From Methanosalsum zhilinae DSM 4017 (lineage in GTDB: Archaea > Halobacteriota > Methanosarcinia > Methanosarcinales > Methanosarcinaceae), in NCBI RefSeq assembly GCF_000217995.1, contig NC_015676.1, forward strand, positions 1,032,103 to 1,096,102: a stretch of 64,000 bases of DNA, read 5' to 3'. Numbering within the stretch: the stretch's first letter is position 1; each line of letters begins with the position of its first letter. Position numbers and translations under genes: made by a program. This document shows positions 19,101 to 26,324 of this stretch, piece by piece. The notes under the pieces were generated by a model. That model was not told the DNA's origin and ran no database searches. It saw nothing but the letters and a program-made list of their open reading frames with translations.

Positions 19101-20760
19101 GAGGTAGACTTGCAGGGACATTGAGGTAACTTGCACCTATATCTGCTTTGCCTCCTCCATAGTTATAGTAGATTATACTGACTTTTTTATCTGAGTTATC
19201 CATATGTCTAAGTTTTGCCCAATTGATTGCCCGGTCACAAAGCCATTCTACCTGTTCCATAATCGGCTCATAGTACCATCTTTCTGTAACAGGATCCTGG
19301 GTTCTGCCTGCTATCCATATATAGTCTGTTAAACCTTCTATCTCAGGTTGTATTATTTGTGAAGCAAGTGTTGTAGAGTCGCTAATTCCACGAACACTTG
19401 CATTGTAACCTTCGGGGCATAGGTTATAATCCTTAACTCCTTTCAAAATAGGTACATTATACTCTTCTAGATAAGATACAGATGTAGCATAATCGAAGTT
19501 TAAGTAAAACATTTTGGTTGAGATTAAAACATCAACAATTGTTTCATTATCCTTGACGAAATAATCTACATCATGACTGAAAGCTCTTGCTGAACCAAGA
19601 ATCACATTCATTTCCTTTGATTCAAGATACCGAATCATAGTATCTTCAGTTTTCCAATCGATTTCATCAGAAGCAAGTGTACCAACAACAATACCAATTG
19701 TCGGAGATGTGGAATCATAATATCCTTGCTGATCATACCATTCAAAGTATTCTGCAGAGTTATCGAAAATCAAAGGAAAGGCATCTGGATGATAGAGGCC
19801 GTGCTGAGGAATTGCTGGCGGAGCTGGTAACGAGTACTCAATATAAGCTTTTTTTATCATATTGCCTGTAAAACGTATCCAGTTCTCCATATTTGCAAAA
19901 CCGTTATTTCTTTGATATTCCTTCATGATATTATAAGGCTCATCGTCGATTACAAACGTCTGCTCTGCATCACCGGCACCTGCAAACTGTCCGATCTCAA
20001 CACCAGCAGCTTTTGCATCCTGGAGAAGTGATTTCAGACCCCCTTCGTGATAATCTTGATGTCCTACCATATACAGAATAATTATATCCTGGTCAGTAAG
20101 GTCATCTATGGTATTTACTGCTTCACTGCTGCTCACAACAACAATATTGAAACGTTCAGCTATTACTCGCCTGTCATTGATAACATTCTTCATGAAATGT
20201 CGATTGGTATCTGAATTGATAATATAGGTAATGTTGATCTTTTGTTGAATAATTTCAGGCTCTGGAATATCTTCTCCTATCCAGAGATCACTGAATTTTT
20301 GTCCCATGAACATCAACATATTCTTGATGTTGGAATCTCCACCCTGGGTCCAGTATCTTTCAATATCAGTATACTCTTCTGTATATAGGTCGATATTGTT
20401 AGCAGTGAAGTTGGAACTTAAGTTATAACCAATCACACTATTATTGTTTTCAGTAGCGTTTATCAGGTCAAGTTCCCATGAATCCAGAATATTTTCTTCC
20501 TGGGATTCAAGGAAAATGATCGAGTAGTTAGAAAAATTAAGGTCTGATGGAATACTATCAGCTTTTGAAAATATAGTAAGATTTATTTTATCTGAAATGT
20601 TTTGATTTGAAGCAACATTTTCAATTGCCTGTTTGTTTGTATCTGTTCCTAAAATGAACAGGTATTCATCTTTTACAGTCTCCTGTGCCGATACTACAGG
20701 CATTGCTAATAATGCCAGCAATACACTTAAAAGAATTAAAGTACTATTTCTTCTTTGCAT
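16156..20760 (-). CDS. Surface-anchored CobN/BchH-family chelatase (HmuS-like)
   Basis: A 1534-residue CobN/BchH superfamily protein. Family motifs are clear: FGTHGTQEWLPGKETGL, then NVGEGTQSKRRGNAVIIDH, RIDVTVMPSGLYRDSYP and GSYGTGL. Unlike cytosolic CobN and ChlH, it has an N-terminal signal peptide (ending VVSAQ) and a C-terminal hydrophobic helix followed by FRRKI, so the catalytic body should face outside. Start ATG 20760 has GAGGAGATAAC upstream. It ends an operon with DUF2162, ExbB-like and DUF2149 genes; no CobS/CobT or BchI/D AAA+ partner is present. The same gene grouping occurs around HmuS, a CobN-like haem dechelatase of Bacteroidetes. Role proposed: inserting or removing metal from haem or corrinoid outside the membrane, with energy from the motor protein. 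Confidence 0.85.
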   Translation of the reverse strand: MQRRNSTLILLSVLLALLAMPVVSAQETVKDEYLFILGTDTNKQAIENVASNQNISDKINLTIFSKADSIPSDLNFSNYSIIFLESQEENILDSWELDLINATENNNSVIGYNLSSNFTANNIDLYTEEYTDIERYWTQGGDSNIKNMLMFMGQKFSDLWIGEDIPEPEIIQQKINITYIINSDTNRHFMKNVINDRRVIAERFNIVVVSSSEAVNTIDDLTDQDIIILYMVGHQDYHEGGLKSLLQDAKAAGVEIGQFAGAGDAEQTFVIDDEPYNIMKEYQRNNGFANMENWIRFTGNMIKKAYIEYSLPAPPAIPQHGLYHPDAFPLIFDNSAEYFEWYDQQGYYDSTSPTIGIVVGTLASDEIDWKTEDTMIRYLESKEMNVILGSARAFSHDVDYFVKDNETIVDVLISTKMFYLNFDYATSVSYLEEYNVPILKGVKDYNLCPEGYNASVRGISDSTTLASQIIQPEIEGLTDYIWIAGRTQDPVTERWYYEPIMEQVEWLCDRAINWAKLRHMDNSDKKVSIIYYNYGGGKADIGASYLNVPASLPLLLENMQLNSYTVSEPIPNGSELIEMLKANRNVGNWAPGELEKVVSEGSVVLVPKNDYLVWYNELPESVRAEVEATWGEAPGELMVYEDSFVIPITEFGNVILVPQPMRGWHSDKSILYHDKSIPPTHQYLATYFWINNVFEADAIIHFGTHGTQEWLPGKETGLWKYDYPSIMVANTPVIYPYIVDNVGEGTQSKRRGNAVIIDHLIPPVSNAGFYGDLATIHDRVHSYEDAVAANNTALADSYRETVTEYYEILGFDTDLGVSVDELRNMDNSEFESFAKGELHDYLHRIGYSLMPMGLHIFGTPPEDMRLVTTVKAMLGNDFISNIEYHVDSNITCSEDRENQAHVYADAMLNETLLNFTSVDDAQQKVIGTVDQSITDNLDLGNTYAENLKLATQEITNTLRALNGEYISPGPGNDPIRNPAAIPTGKNFYSFDQRAIPDPETSALGAALAEDMLNDYKAKHGEYPRNVGFILWSVETMRHQGLMEAQIHALLGVEPVRQWGRLAGFEVIPLEDMTHPRIDVTVMPSGLYRDSYPYQLEMIDEAIRMVAALNESAENNYVRAHSLEIEQALLDAGFDPADAEYLSKARIFSEAPGSYGTGLSEAIDASDTWDNENELADLFISKMSNIYGKEIWGDSYESILRLNLMNVDSAIHSRSSNLYGHFDNDDVFSYLGGLGLAVRSVTGSNPEMYIAELQNPNDLRIATLRESMRTELRARYFNPQWVEGMMEHDYAGAREFMKFTEHMWGWNVVTPDLISDSDWNEIYDIYVEDKYDLGVNEFFKDANPHAYQSMTGRMLETARKEYWNADSEILNQLVKEYVESVVNNGVTCCHHTCGNPSLDSYVQGLMSVPGVVSDDLASEYQRIMQEATHREPSSADIGETSRRSSSSSSDLATPTIRDHSQTNHTIVKDIGYGTEGEQPQAPSSDYVEGYEMETRSAEDKADSGFAPSFSSSEIIGAIIVLMAVIAIYVGFRRKI

Positions 20761-20852
20761 GTTATCTCCTCGGTAATATGCTAACATCCCGGAACATTGC
20801 TTGCAGGCGTTTCCGGGGTGTCAAACTTCTTATCAGATTATCAATATTTTAT

Positions 20853-21218
20853 TCAATCAACGGTTTCCATTTTGTTTCCATTTTCAGGAACGTAAATCAC
20901 TCTCCCATCTGCCAGACGGTATGCTGTACCCATGGCTTCACCACTGCCACCACCAATATGTTCGGTCATATCAAGAATTTCAATTGACTGTCCCTCTTTT
21001 ATGACGATCTGCATGTCCTCCTGACCGGGATTCTTGATGATTGTTACGTCCTGGGTAGGATCAAGCATTTCAGGCATGTTGAATGAAAATACCATGGCTA
21101 TCAACAATGCAACAGAAAATACCATTGCTACATCAAACAGGTTAGCTACACTTGTTAGCGGATTCTGCTCTTCAGCATCACTTAGCAAACCCGTTCTACG
21201 ATATCTTCTTGATTTCAT
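20853..21218 (-). CDS. DUF2149 protein, ExbD-like single-span partner
   Basis: A 121-residue protein with a charged N-terminal tail (RRYRRTGLL), one membrane helix at about residues 24-47 (LFDVAMVFSVALLIAMVF), and an external domain of about 70 residues. The helix bears an Asp (LFDVAMV) in the same place as the ion-carrying Asp of ExbD/TolR, and the topology (short inside tail, one helix, outside domain) is the same. This is the DUF2149 family (PF09919), regularly found with MotA/TolQ/ExbB and CobN-like genes in methanogens. It would form the second half of an ion-driven motor contacting the chelatase. Its stop lies 92 bp upstream of the chelatase start; its start abuts the ExbB-like gene directly. 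Confidence 0.8.
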   Translation of the reverse strand: MKSRRYRRTGLLSDAEEQNPLTSVANLFDVAMVFSVALLIAMVFSFNMPEMLDPTQDVTIIKNPGQEDMQIVIKEGQSIEILDMTEHIGGGSGEAMGTAYRLADGRVIYVPENGNKMETVD

Positions 21219-21839
21219 TTACTTACCCTCCAGTGTGTTGAGAATGTAATCAATATCAGCCATATCCTGCCAGTACCATCTTTTTCTTACCTGTGTGAGA
21301 ACATAGGCAATACTTCCTGCAAATAACCCAATTACTGTAGTTGCAAAGGCTACTATCAGATTATTTGCAAGCTGTTCTATATTGCCCTGAGAAAGACCTA
21401 TCAGTGCTGGTCCCAGTGGAATCAATGTTCCCATCAGACCCAGCATCGGGGCAACTGCAGCAATCACACGGGTCTGCTCAAGATTTTTTGCCATCTTAAT
21501 TTCATAATCTTCAGAAATCCATTCAATTGCAGGAATACGGTTAACTTCCAGATGCTTTGCTGCAGAATTTGCAAAGGAAGTAACAATATTTGTCTGCTTG
21601 AGTGTTTTTAGCGATTTAGCAGCTCCTGCAAAGTCTGAACACTGCATACGTTCCTGTACCGACAGGCAGGTTGATTCTAAATTCTCTACATCTCTATTTC
21701 GTTTTGAATATTCGGATAAGAATTCTCCTATCAATATCAGGGATAGTAAAGATAGAAGTAGCAATACAACAATCACAGGATAGAGAAGAGAAGATGAAAA
21801 TGTATATAGTATCCCAAATATTAGAGAAGTTGGATCCAT
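21219..21839 (-). CDS. MotA/TolQ/ExbB proton-channel family protein
   Basis: A 206-residue protein with three membrane helices: one near the N-terminus (residues about 12-40), then a cytoplasmic domain, then two helices (residues about 122-195). The second carries VAPMLGLMGTLIPLGPALIGLSQG, the ExbB/TolQ/MotA signature, including the conserved Thr facing the ion path. Such proteins convert proton or sodium motive force into movement of a partner. Archaea lack the TonB/outer membrane system, so the likely client is the neighbouring CobN-like surface protein. It starts five bases after the DUF2162 gene ends and abuts the DUF2149 start. Confidence 0.9.
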   Translation of the reverse strand: MDPTSLIFGILYTFSSSLLYPVIVVLLLLSLLSLILIGEFLSEYSKRNRDVENLESTCLSVQERMQCSDFAGAAKSLKTLKQTNIVTSFANSAAKHLEVNRIPAIEWISEDYEIKMAKNLEQTRVIAAVAPMLGLMGTLIPLGPALIGLSQGNIEQLANNLIVAFATTVIGLFAGSIAYVLTQVRKRWYWQDMADIDYILNTLEGK

Positions 21840-21844
21840 TTTTT

Positions 21845-22516
21845 TTAATCACCTTTTAGTTTATTTATTGCATAGCTACTGAGAACAATAGCTGCAATGA
21901 TCAGCAGGGGTGCCAGTTGAAACTCTCCTCCCGATGCGGTAATATTGAGCTGTTTGGACTGCATATAAGCAGGAATTAGCATAGCACCGAGCAGGTAAAA
22001 AAGGCCAAGAAACATCATCACAGTCCCAAGATCTTCTGGTGTGCGGTTCATTTTGCCAAATAACCAGCTAGAAGACAGAATCGAAATAAAAAAGACAGCA
22101 CCTACAAAAGTACCTATAATCCATCCACTCCATGTAACTGTTGTTGCAAGAACAATGCAGGATAGAATTAAGGCACTCAAGCAGGCAGGACATGGAACTG
22201 CTAAAAATAAAAATGTCTTTCTTGAAACGTCATGGCCACACAGCCATTTTTTTTGTGTGTATATTCCTGCACCAATCAAAAACAATGCAATTATTGCATG
22301 TAAAGTTACACCCAGACCAAGTATTTCAGTTAAAACAGAGATATCAATAAAGGCCAATAAAATTCCAATTAGAAATGATAGTGCTAAATAGCTTGAAGCT
22401 ATTAGCAAAATTTGCTTTTTGTCGATACTTGAGAAACCGCAACCTATTCCGGTTTTGAGCCCTATGACAAATATCCCCAGTACTATTCCAGCAATAACAG
22501 CTATACTAGTTCCCAT
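21845..22516 (-). CDS. DUF2162 polytopic membrane protein
   Basis: A 223-residue protein with about seven membrane helices, of the DUF2162 family (PF09930, annotated as putative transporter). Visible features are GLKTGIGCGF near residue 25 and AVPCPACLSALILS near residue 110, whose C-P-x-C resembles the DsbD/CcdA or metal-transfer style of paired cysteines in a membrane helix. It could move electrons or a metal/tetrapyrrole across the membrane. It is the first gene of the four-gene operon ending with the chelatase, and the family is found in this arrangement in methanogens. Function otherwise unknown. Confidence 0.8.
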   Translation of the reverse strand: MGTSIAVIAGIVLGIFVIGLKTGIGCGFSSIDKKQILLIASSYLALSFLIGILLAFIDISVLTEILGLGVTLHAIIALFLIGAGIYTQKKWLCGHDVSRKTFLFLAVPCPACLSALILSCIVLATTVTWSGWIIGTFVGAVFFISILSSSWLFGKMNRTPEDLGTVMMFLGLFYLLGAMLIPAYMQSKQLNITASGGEFQLAPLLIIAAIVLSSYAINKLKGD

Positions 22517-22986
22517 ATACTAGTCCCCATTATATTAACCCCACAGAACTAAACTAAATTAAAGTAGATAAATTAGTTTTTTTAGATAACAAACATTATC
22601 AAACAGGTTAATGAGTACAGTTTTATTTGCTTTAAACGAAAAAGAAAGAAGAATTTTTGAATCCAAAAAGGACCCCTTGCCGGGTTAAAATGGAGACATC
22701 ATAAAATATAATCATGAGATACTATCATGAGCTTTAAACAACTTAATAGTGGTGATGAGCATATCTAATTTTTGTAAATTCGATCTTTTCGACCTCGGAT
22801 ATCTCTTCAACTGTTTCATCTACTATTCGTTTAATAACCAAATCCTATTTTCCATTATTTGACTGAACCTAATATGTAAAAAAGATGAAAAAGCGTGTTG
22901 TTTTAGTTTACTGAATGGTTTCATATACATTTAGGTAGATGTTATTGATATATAGTACTGTATATTACTTCAAACGGTGTTTTCTG
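22517..22986. other. Spacer upstream of the CobN-like operon, with a possible gene fragment
   Basis: About 470 bp. The left end must carry the operon promoter. A short reverse-strand open frame at 22743-22844 reads LVIKRIVDETVEEISE... and ends YAHHHY; its codon use looks protein-like, but it has no good start or Shine-Dalgarno and is stopped 5' by TAG. It may be the tail of a lost gene, perhaps with a His-rich metal-binding end. Nothing else is seen. Confidence 0.35.
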
Positions 22987-23378
22987 ATGACAGGCGCAGG
23001 GGAAGATCCAACCTCTAAAAAAAATAGTTTTTGTTTATAATGCCGATAGCGGCATTGTCAATATGCTGAAAGATTATGTGCATAAGATAGTATCTCCTTC
23101 TACATACGGATGCACGCTCTGTAGTCTTACATATGACAGCAGGGGTGTCAAAGATTCCTGGACGAAATTTGTATCCCAAATGCACTTCCGCTCAGAGTTT
23201 TTCCACAGGGACGAGTTTATTGATAAATACGGTAAGGCAGATGATCAGTTACCATGCATATATCTGGAAAAAGACGGCAAGCTTGATCTTTTCATCACCG
23301 GCTAGTGAGATAAATGAATGCAACAGCCTTGAAGAACTAAAATCACTGTTATCCGATAAGCTGGCAGGCATATCCTAA
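22987..23378 (+). pseudogene. Frameshifted small conserved protein (KIVFVYNAD family)
   Basis: Three frames have to be joined for a sensible protein. ATG 22987 leads into MTGAGEDPTSKK, then a run of eight A's must lose one base to reach KIVFVYNADSG...IVSPSTYGCTLCSLTYD, with a C-x-x-C pair and later FFHRDEF and PCIYLEKDGK. That frame stops at TAG (23303-23305), but one base shift near 23299 continues it as ITASEINECNSLEELKSLL to a stop at 23376-23378. The central part looks like a small conserved hypothetical protein of anaerobes with thiol residues. Two shifts suggest a decaying gene, unless the base calls are wrong. Confidence 0.6.
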
Positions 23379-23558
23379 TGAGTTTAACAAATGTATAATT
23401 TTTATTCTACAGAAAATAGAGATAACGTGCATATAAGAAACTATATGAAACCTATTTAATCCCGAGTCATGGTTTAGTTCATACTAGAAAGGCAATAACT
23501 ACAAACTTGTTTGAAGCTTAAGAATGTTTTATCTATTCAGATCACATATGTATGATTG

Positions 23559-24389
23559 ATGAATATGAACATTATAACAAAAAAAATAAAAAATAAATCG
23601 ATCCCTCTTATTTCAATTGGATTGATTGCATTATTATTATTTTCATCAGGATGCTTGGATAATAATATAATTGGTGAAACTGAATGTGATGCAATGATTC
23701 ATTTACCAAAGGAGAGTTTTAGTAAATATGAAGATATCCAGTTCGAAATCGAGAATACTGGAGATACTGTACTAGAATTTGGCCGTGCATTCAGCATAGA
23801 GTATTATGACGAAATCAATGATACATGGACTCGAATCCATTTAGATCTGGTGTGGACTGAGGATCTAATAATTCTATCTCCTGGAGAAACTTTCGATCAA
23901 CAAACTTTCAATCCTGCCTCAAATTTCATGGATGAAGTAAAAGAAGGTGAATATAGAATTAAAAAGAACCTGATCTGTGCAGATACAGGTGAAATTCTAG
24001 AGTTAACCAGAAACTTCTACATTGATATGGACAAGCCTTACCCCAATGCTTCTTTGAGCCTAGAGAAAGAAGAGTTCAATAAAGACAACAACATCGAATA
24101 TACCGTTGAAAATACTGGAACTACACCAATAACCTTTGGTCGAATGTTTGAAATTGAATTCTATGATCAGAATGAAAATGCCTGGGAACTCGTTGAAATG
24201 CAAATGGCAGTCACTTTAGAAATGCTAATATTAAATCCTGGCGAGGAGTTTAAACAATCATTCAATCCATCAGAGCATTTTACTGAGGATGTTAAAGAAG
24301 GATTGTATAAAATCAATAAGTCAGTCACCTGCACAGAAACCGAAGAACCCCTCCATCTTGAAAAAGAGTTCAATATCTTAGAAAATTAA
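23559..24389 (+). CDS. Lipoprotein with two Ig-like domains
   Basis: About 276 aa. It has a basic N-terminus, a hydrophobic segment and the lipobox-like SSGCLD, so it is probably a membrane-anchored lipoprotein. Two tandem copies of a domain of about 110 residues follow: each contains LPKESFSKYEDIQFEIENTGDT or LEKEEFNKDNNIEYTVENTG, then FGR-F-IE-YD, ILSPGE or ILNPGE, FNP, and EVKEGEYRI or DVKEGLYKI. The pattern matches bacterial Ig-like domains of the Big_14 type (inference). Function unknown, probably adhesion or envelope. ATG 23559 or 23565 is preferred over TTG 23556. Confidence 0.75.
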   Translation: MNMNIITKKIKNKSIPLISIGLIALLLFSSGCLDNNIIGETECDAMIHLPKESFSKYEDIQFEIENTGDTVLEFGRAFSIEYYDEINDTWTRIHLDLVWTEDLIILSPGETFDQQTFNPASNFMDEVKEGEYRIKKNLICADTGEILELTRNFYIDMDKPYPNASLSLEKEEFNKDNNIEYTVENTGTTPITFGRMFEIEFYDQNENAWELVEMQMAVTLEMLILNPGEEFKQSFNPSEHFTEDVKEGLYKINKSVTCTETEEPLHLEKEFNILEN

Positions 24390-24465
24390 AGTATGTGGGT
24401 CAAATAGATTAACAAAAAATGTGAATCAAACTATCCACTTTTTTAAAAAAGAAGCACTATTTTTT

Positions 24466-24596
24466 GTGCTCTGTAGAGATACATAGTATTCTTATGGACG
24501 GAAACTTACAATAATTGCAAATATACATCGAATTAAAGATACAAATTACAAGTTTAAGATTTCGATGTTGGTTTTGACAGGGACTCTACAGAGCCA
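24466..24596. mobile_element. Small non-coding inverted-repeat element (MITE-like), about 130 bp
   Basis: A perfect 11-bp inverted repeat, GCTCTGTAGAG at 24468-24478 and CTCTACAGAGC at 24584-24594, bounds about 105 bp of AT-rich non-coding DNA, with TTTTT and AAAAA just outside. The same termini recur at 10341-10387, 38360-38380, 46996-47005 and 51687-51820. It sits between the convergent lipoprotein and hydrolase genes. Confidence 0.6.
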
Positions 24597-24623
24597 AAAA
24601 TTATCTAATAATTTAAATTTCAA

Positions 24624-25418
24624 TCATTTTTGAATACCTCGAAGGAAGTTGCGTATTTCGGCATTGAAAATCTCTGGTGCTTCCTGATTGGCCACATGAC
24701 CAACGTCAGGTATTATCACAAGTTTAGATGTAGGAATCCTTGAGTGAAGTTCTGAAGCAATATTAAGAGGAGAACGCTGATCCTTTTCACCATACAGAAG
24801 CAGTGTAGGTACTTCTATAGTTGGAAGCACGTCACGAAGATCCGCTTCAGCAAAGGCCACTGACATTACTCTCATCCCTACCGGGTGAAATTCAGACATT
24901 ATTTCCTTATTTTCATTGATCACCGTAGAAGACACTGATTTTGTGAAAAGTGTTGGAATCCATTTATCCACAACATGGTCAGGAGGCAATTCTGATTGTT
25001 TAAACGCCATTTTCAAGCGCTCTTCTACGACTTCAGGTGGTAAAGATCCAGCCCAACCAGCATAAGCTGAAGCCAATATAAGAGATTTTGGTATGTTGGG
25101 GTGGCGTCTGTAGAGTTCAAGTGCAAGCCCAGAACCAAATGATAAACCAAGAATGTGGGGTTTATCTAAGCCTATCTCCTGAATAAATTCCGCGAGACAG
25201 TCGGCAAAGTCAGGTAACCGAAAGGTTTCTGGAGGATCTGTCGAGCGGCCACAACCTGGAGCGTCCCAGGCAACAACTGTGAACTCATTGGAGAGATCAT
25301 CAAGTTGTCTACGCCACACCCGACTGTCGCTAAGAGCTCCGTGAAGAAGTACAATAGGTGCCCCCTTACCTTTTCTCTTGTAGGCAATGTTTAAACTACC
25401 AATTTTAATTTCATCCAT
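24624..25418 (-). CDS. Alpha/beta-fold hydrolase
   Basis: A 264-residue hydrolase with the complete catalytic set: oxyanion-hole motif LLHGALS near residue 25, nucleophile elbow GLSFGSG (Ser93), acid in YGEKDQRS and His in VGHVAN near the C-terminus. It resembles the esterase/haloalkane dehalogenase-like COG0596 group; the substrate is not predictable. ATG 25418 has GGGG upstream and gives the usual start MDEIKIGSLNIAY. It is monocistronic. Confidence 0.88.
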   Translation of the reverse strand: MDEIKIGSLNIAYKRKGKGAPIVLLHGALSDSRVWRRQLDDLSNEFTVVAWDAPGCGRSTDPPETFRLPDFADCLAEFIQEIGLDKPHILGLSFGSGLALELYRRHPNIPKSLILASAYAGWAGSLPPEVVEERLKMAFKQSELPPDHVVDKWIPTLFTKSVSSTVINENKEIMSEFHPVGMRVMSVAFAEADLRDVLPTIEVPTLLLYGEKDQRSPLNIASELHSRIPTSKLVIIPDVGHVANQEAPEIFNAEIRNFLRGIQK

Positions 25419-25639
25419 ATATAACCCCATAACCAAACTTAGAGCCCCGAGATAATCTACTTTATGAAACTTACATACGAATAATCAGACTTTTTTGAAA
25501 AATAATAGATTTAATGAATTATTCAGGTAGGAATTTATACAGAACCTAAAAAGGCATTATCAACAAAAATCATGCCAAAATAAGAACATGTAGGAATCGG
25601 TTCCTCAGGTTTGGAACTTTTTTGTGATGCTCGATGTTC

Positions 25640-26224
25640 TCAATTTCCATCTATAACTTCCTCATCTGTAATTCTTTCTATTCTTATTTTATTAGATATC
25701 TCATTTTTGAAAATACTTAATTTCCGGCTTAGTATCGGTTGCCCGATGTTATAGATATCCGTATATTCCAGCTCAAAATTCATATCTGCTAATAGTGATC
25801 TAATTTTTTCCTTTTCTTGGATGTGCTCATCATCACTTGAATCAAAAAGAATATACAGTAACCGAATTGAATCACCTTCTTTTAGTGCAGTATCTTTTAA
25901 ATCGACCCTAAAATCAAATTTTTTGCATGATAAGTTCTTGAATTTAAAAAGAATAAACTCTCCAGGAGACTTGTTTTCTTCACCGTTTGTCTTGATATTT
26001 TTGATTAGCATTGGTCCAATCCCATTATTTACAACATCAATAAAGAATTGGCTTGCACTTGCACCGTACCTAATATCCCCTATAGGACGCACGGATTGTA
26101 TATTGTGGGTACGTTCATTTTCAACACTTTTAATGCCAACATAAAGTGAAATTAAAGATATGACAATTGCAGATACTGCTATAATTTCACTTAAAAAGAA
26201 ATCCATTAGTTCGTTTATAATCAT
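25640..26224 (-). CDS. Hypothetical protein with one N-terminal membrane helix
   Basis: A 194-residue protein not recognised as a named family. Residues about 8-30 form one membrane helix (IIAVSAIVISLISLYVGI). The rest is soluble, with a beta-rich part around FFIDVVNNGIGPMLIKNIK, a layout seen in membrane-tethered proteins of unknown function in bacteria and archaea. Transcribed divergently from the histidine kinase, about 100 bp away, so they may share a regulatory region. Confidence 0.6.
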   Translation of the reverse strand: MIINELMDFFLSEIIAVSAIVISLISLYVGIKSVENERTHNIQSVRPIGDIRYGASASQFFIDVVNNGIGPMLIKNIKTNGEENKSPGEFILFKFKNLSCKKFDFRVDLKDTALKEGDSIRLLYILFDSSDDEHIQEKEKIRSLLADMNFELEYTDIYNIGQPILSRKLSIFKNEISNKIRIERITDEEVIDGN

Positions 26225-26324
26225 ATCATTTCCTTGTTTTAGATATTCCAGTTAAAATCACTTATTTGCGCCTCCATATAAATATAGTTAACATATTTAT
26301 ATCTTGAACTTATTGAAAGTATTT

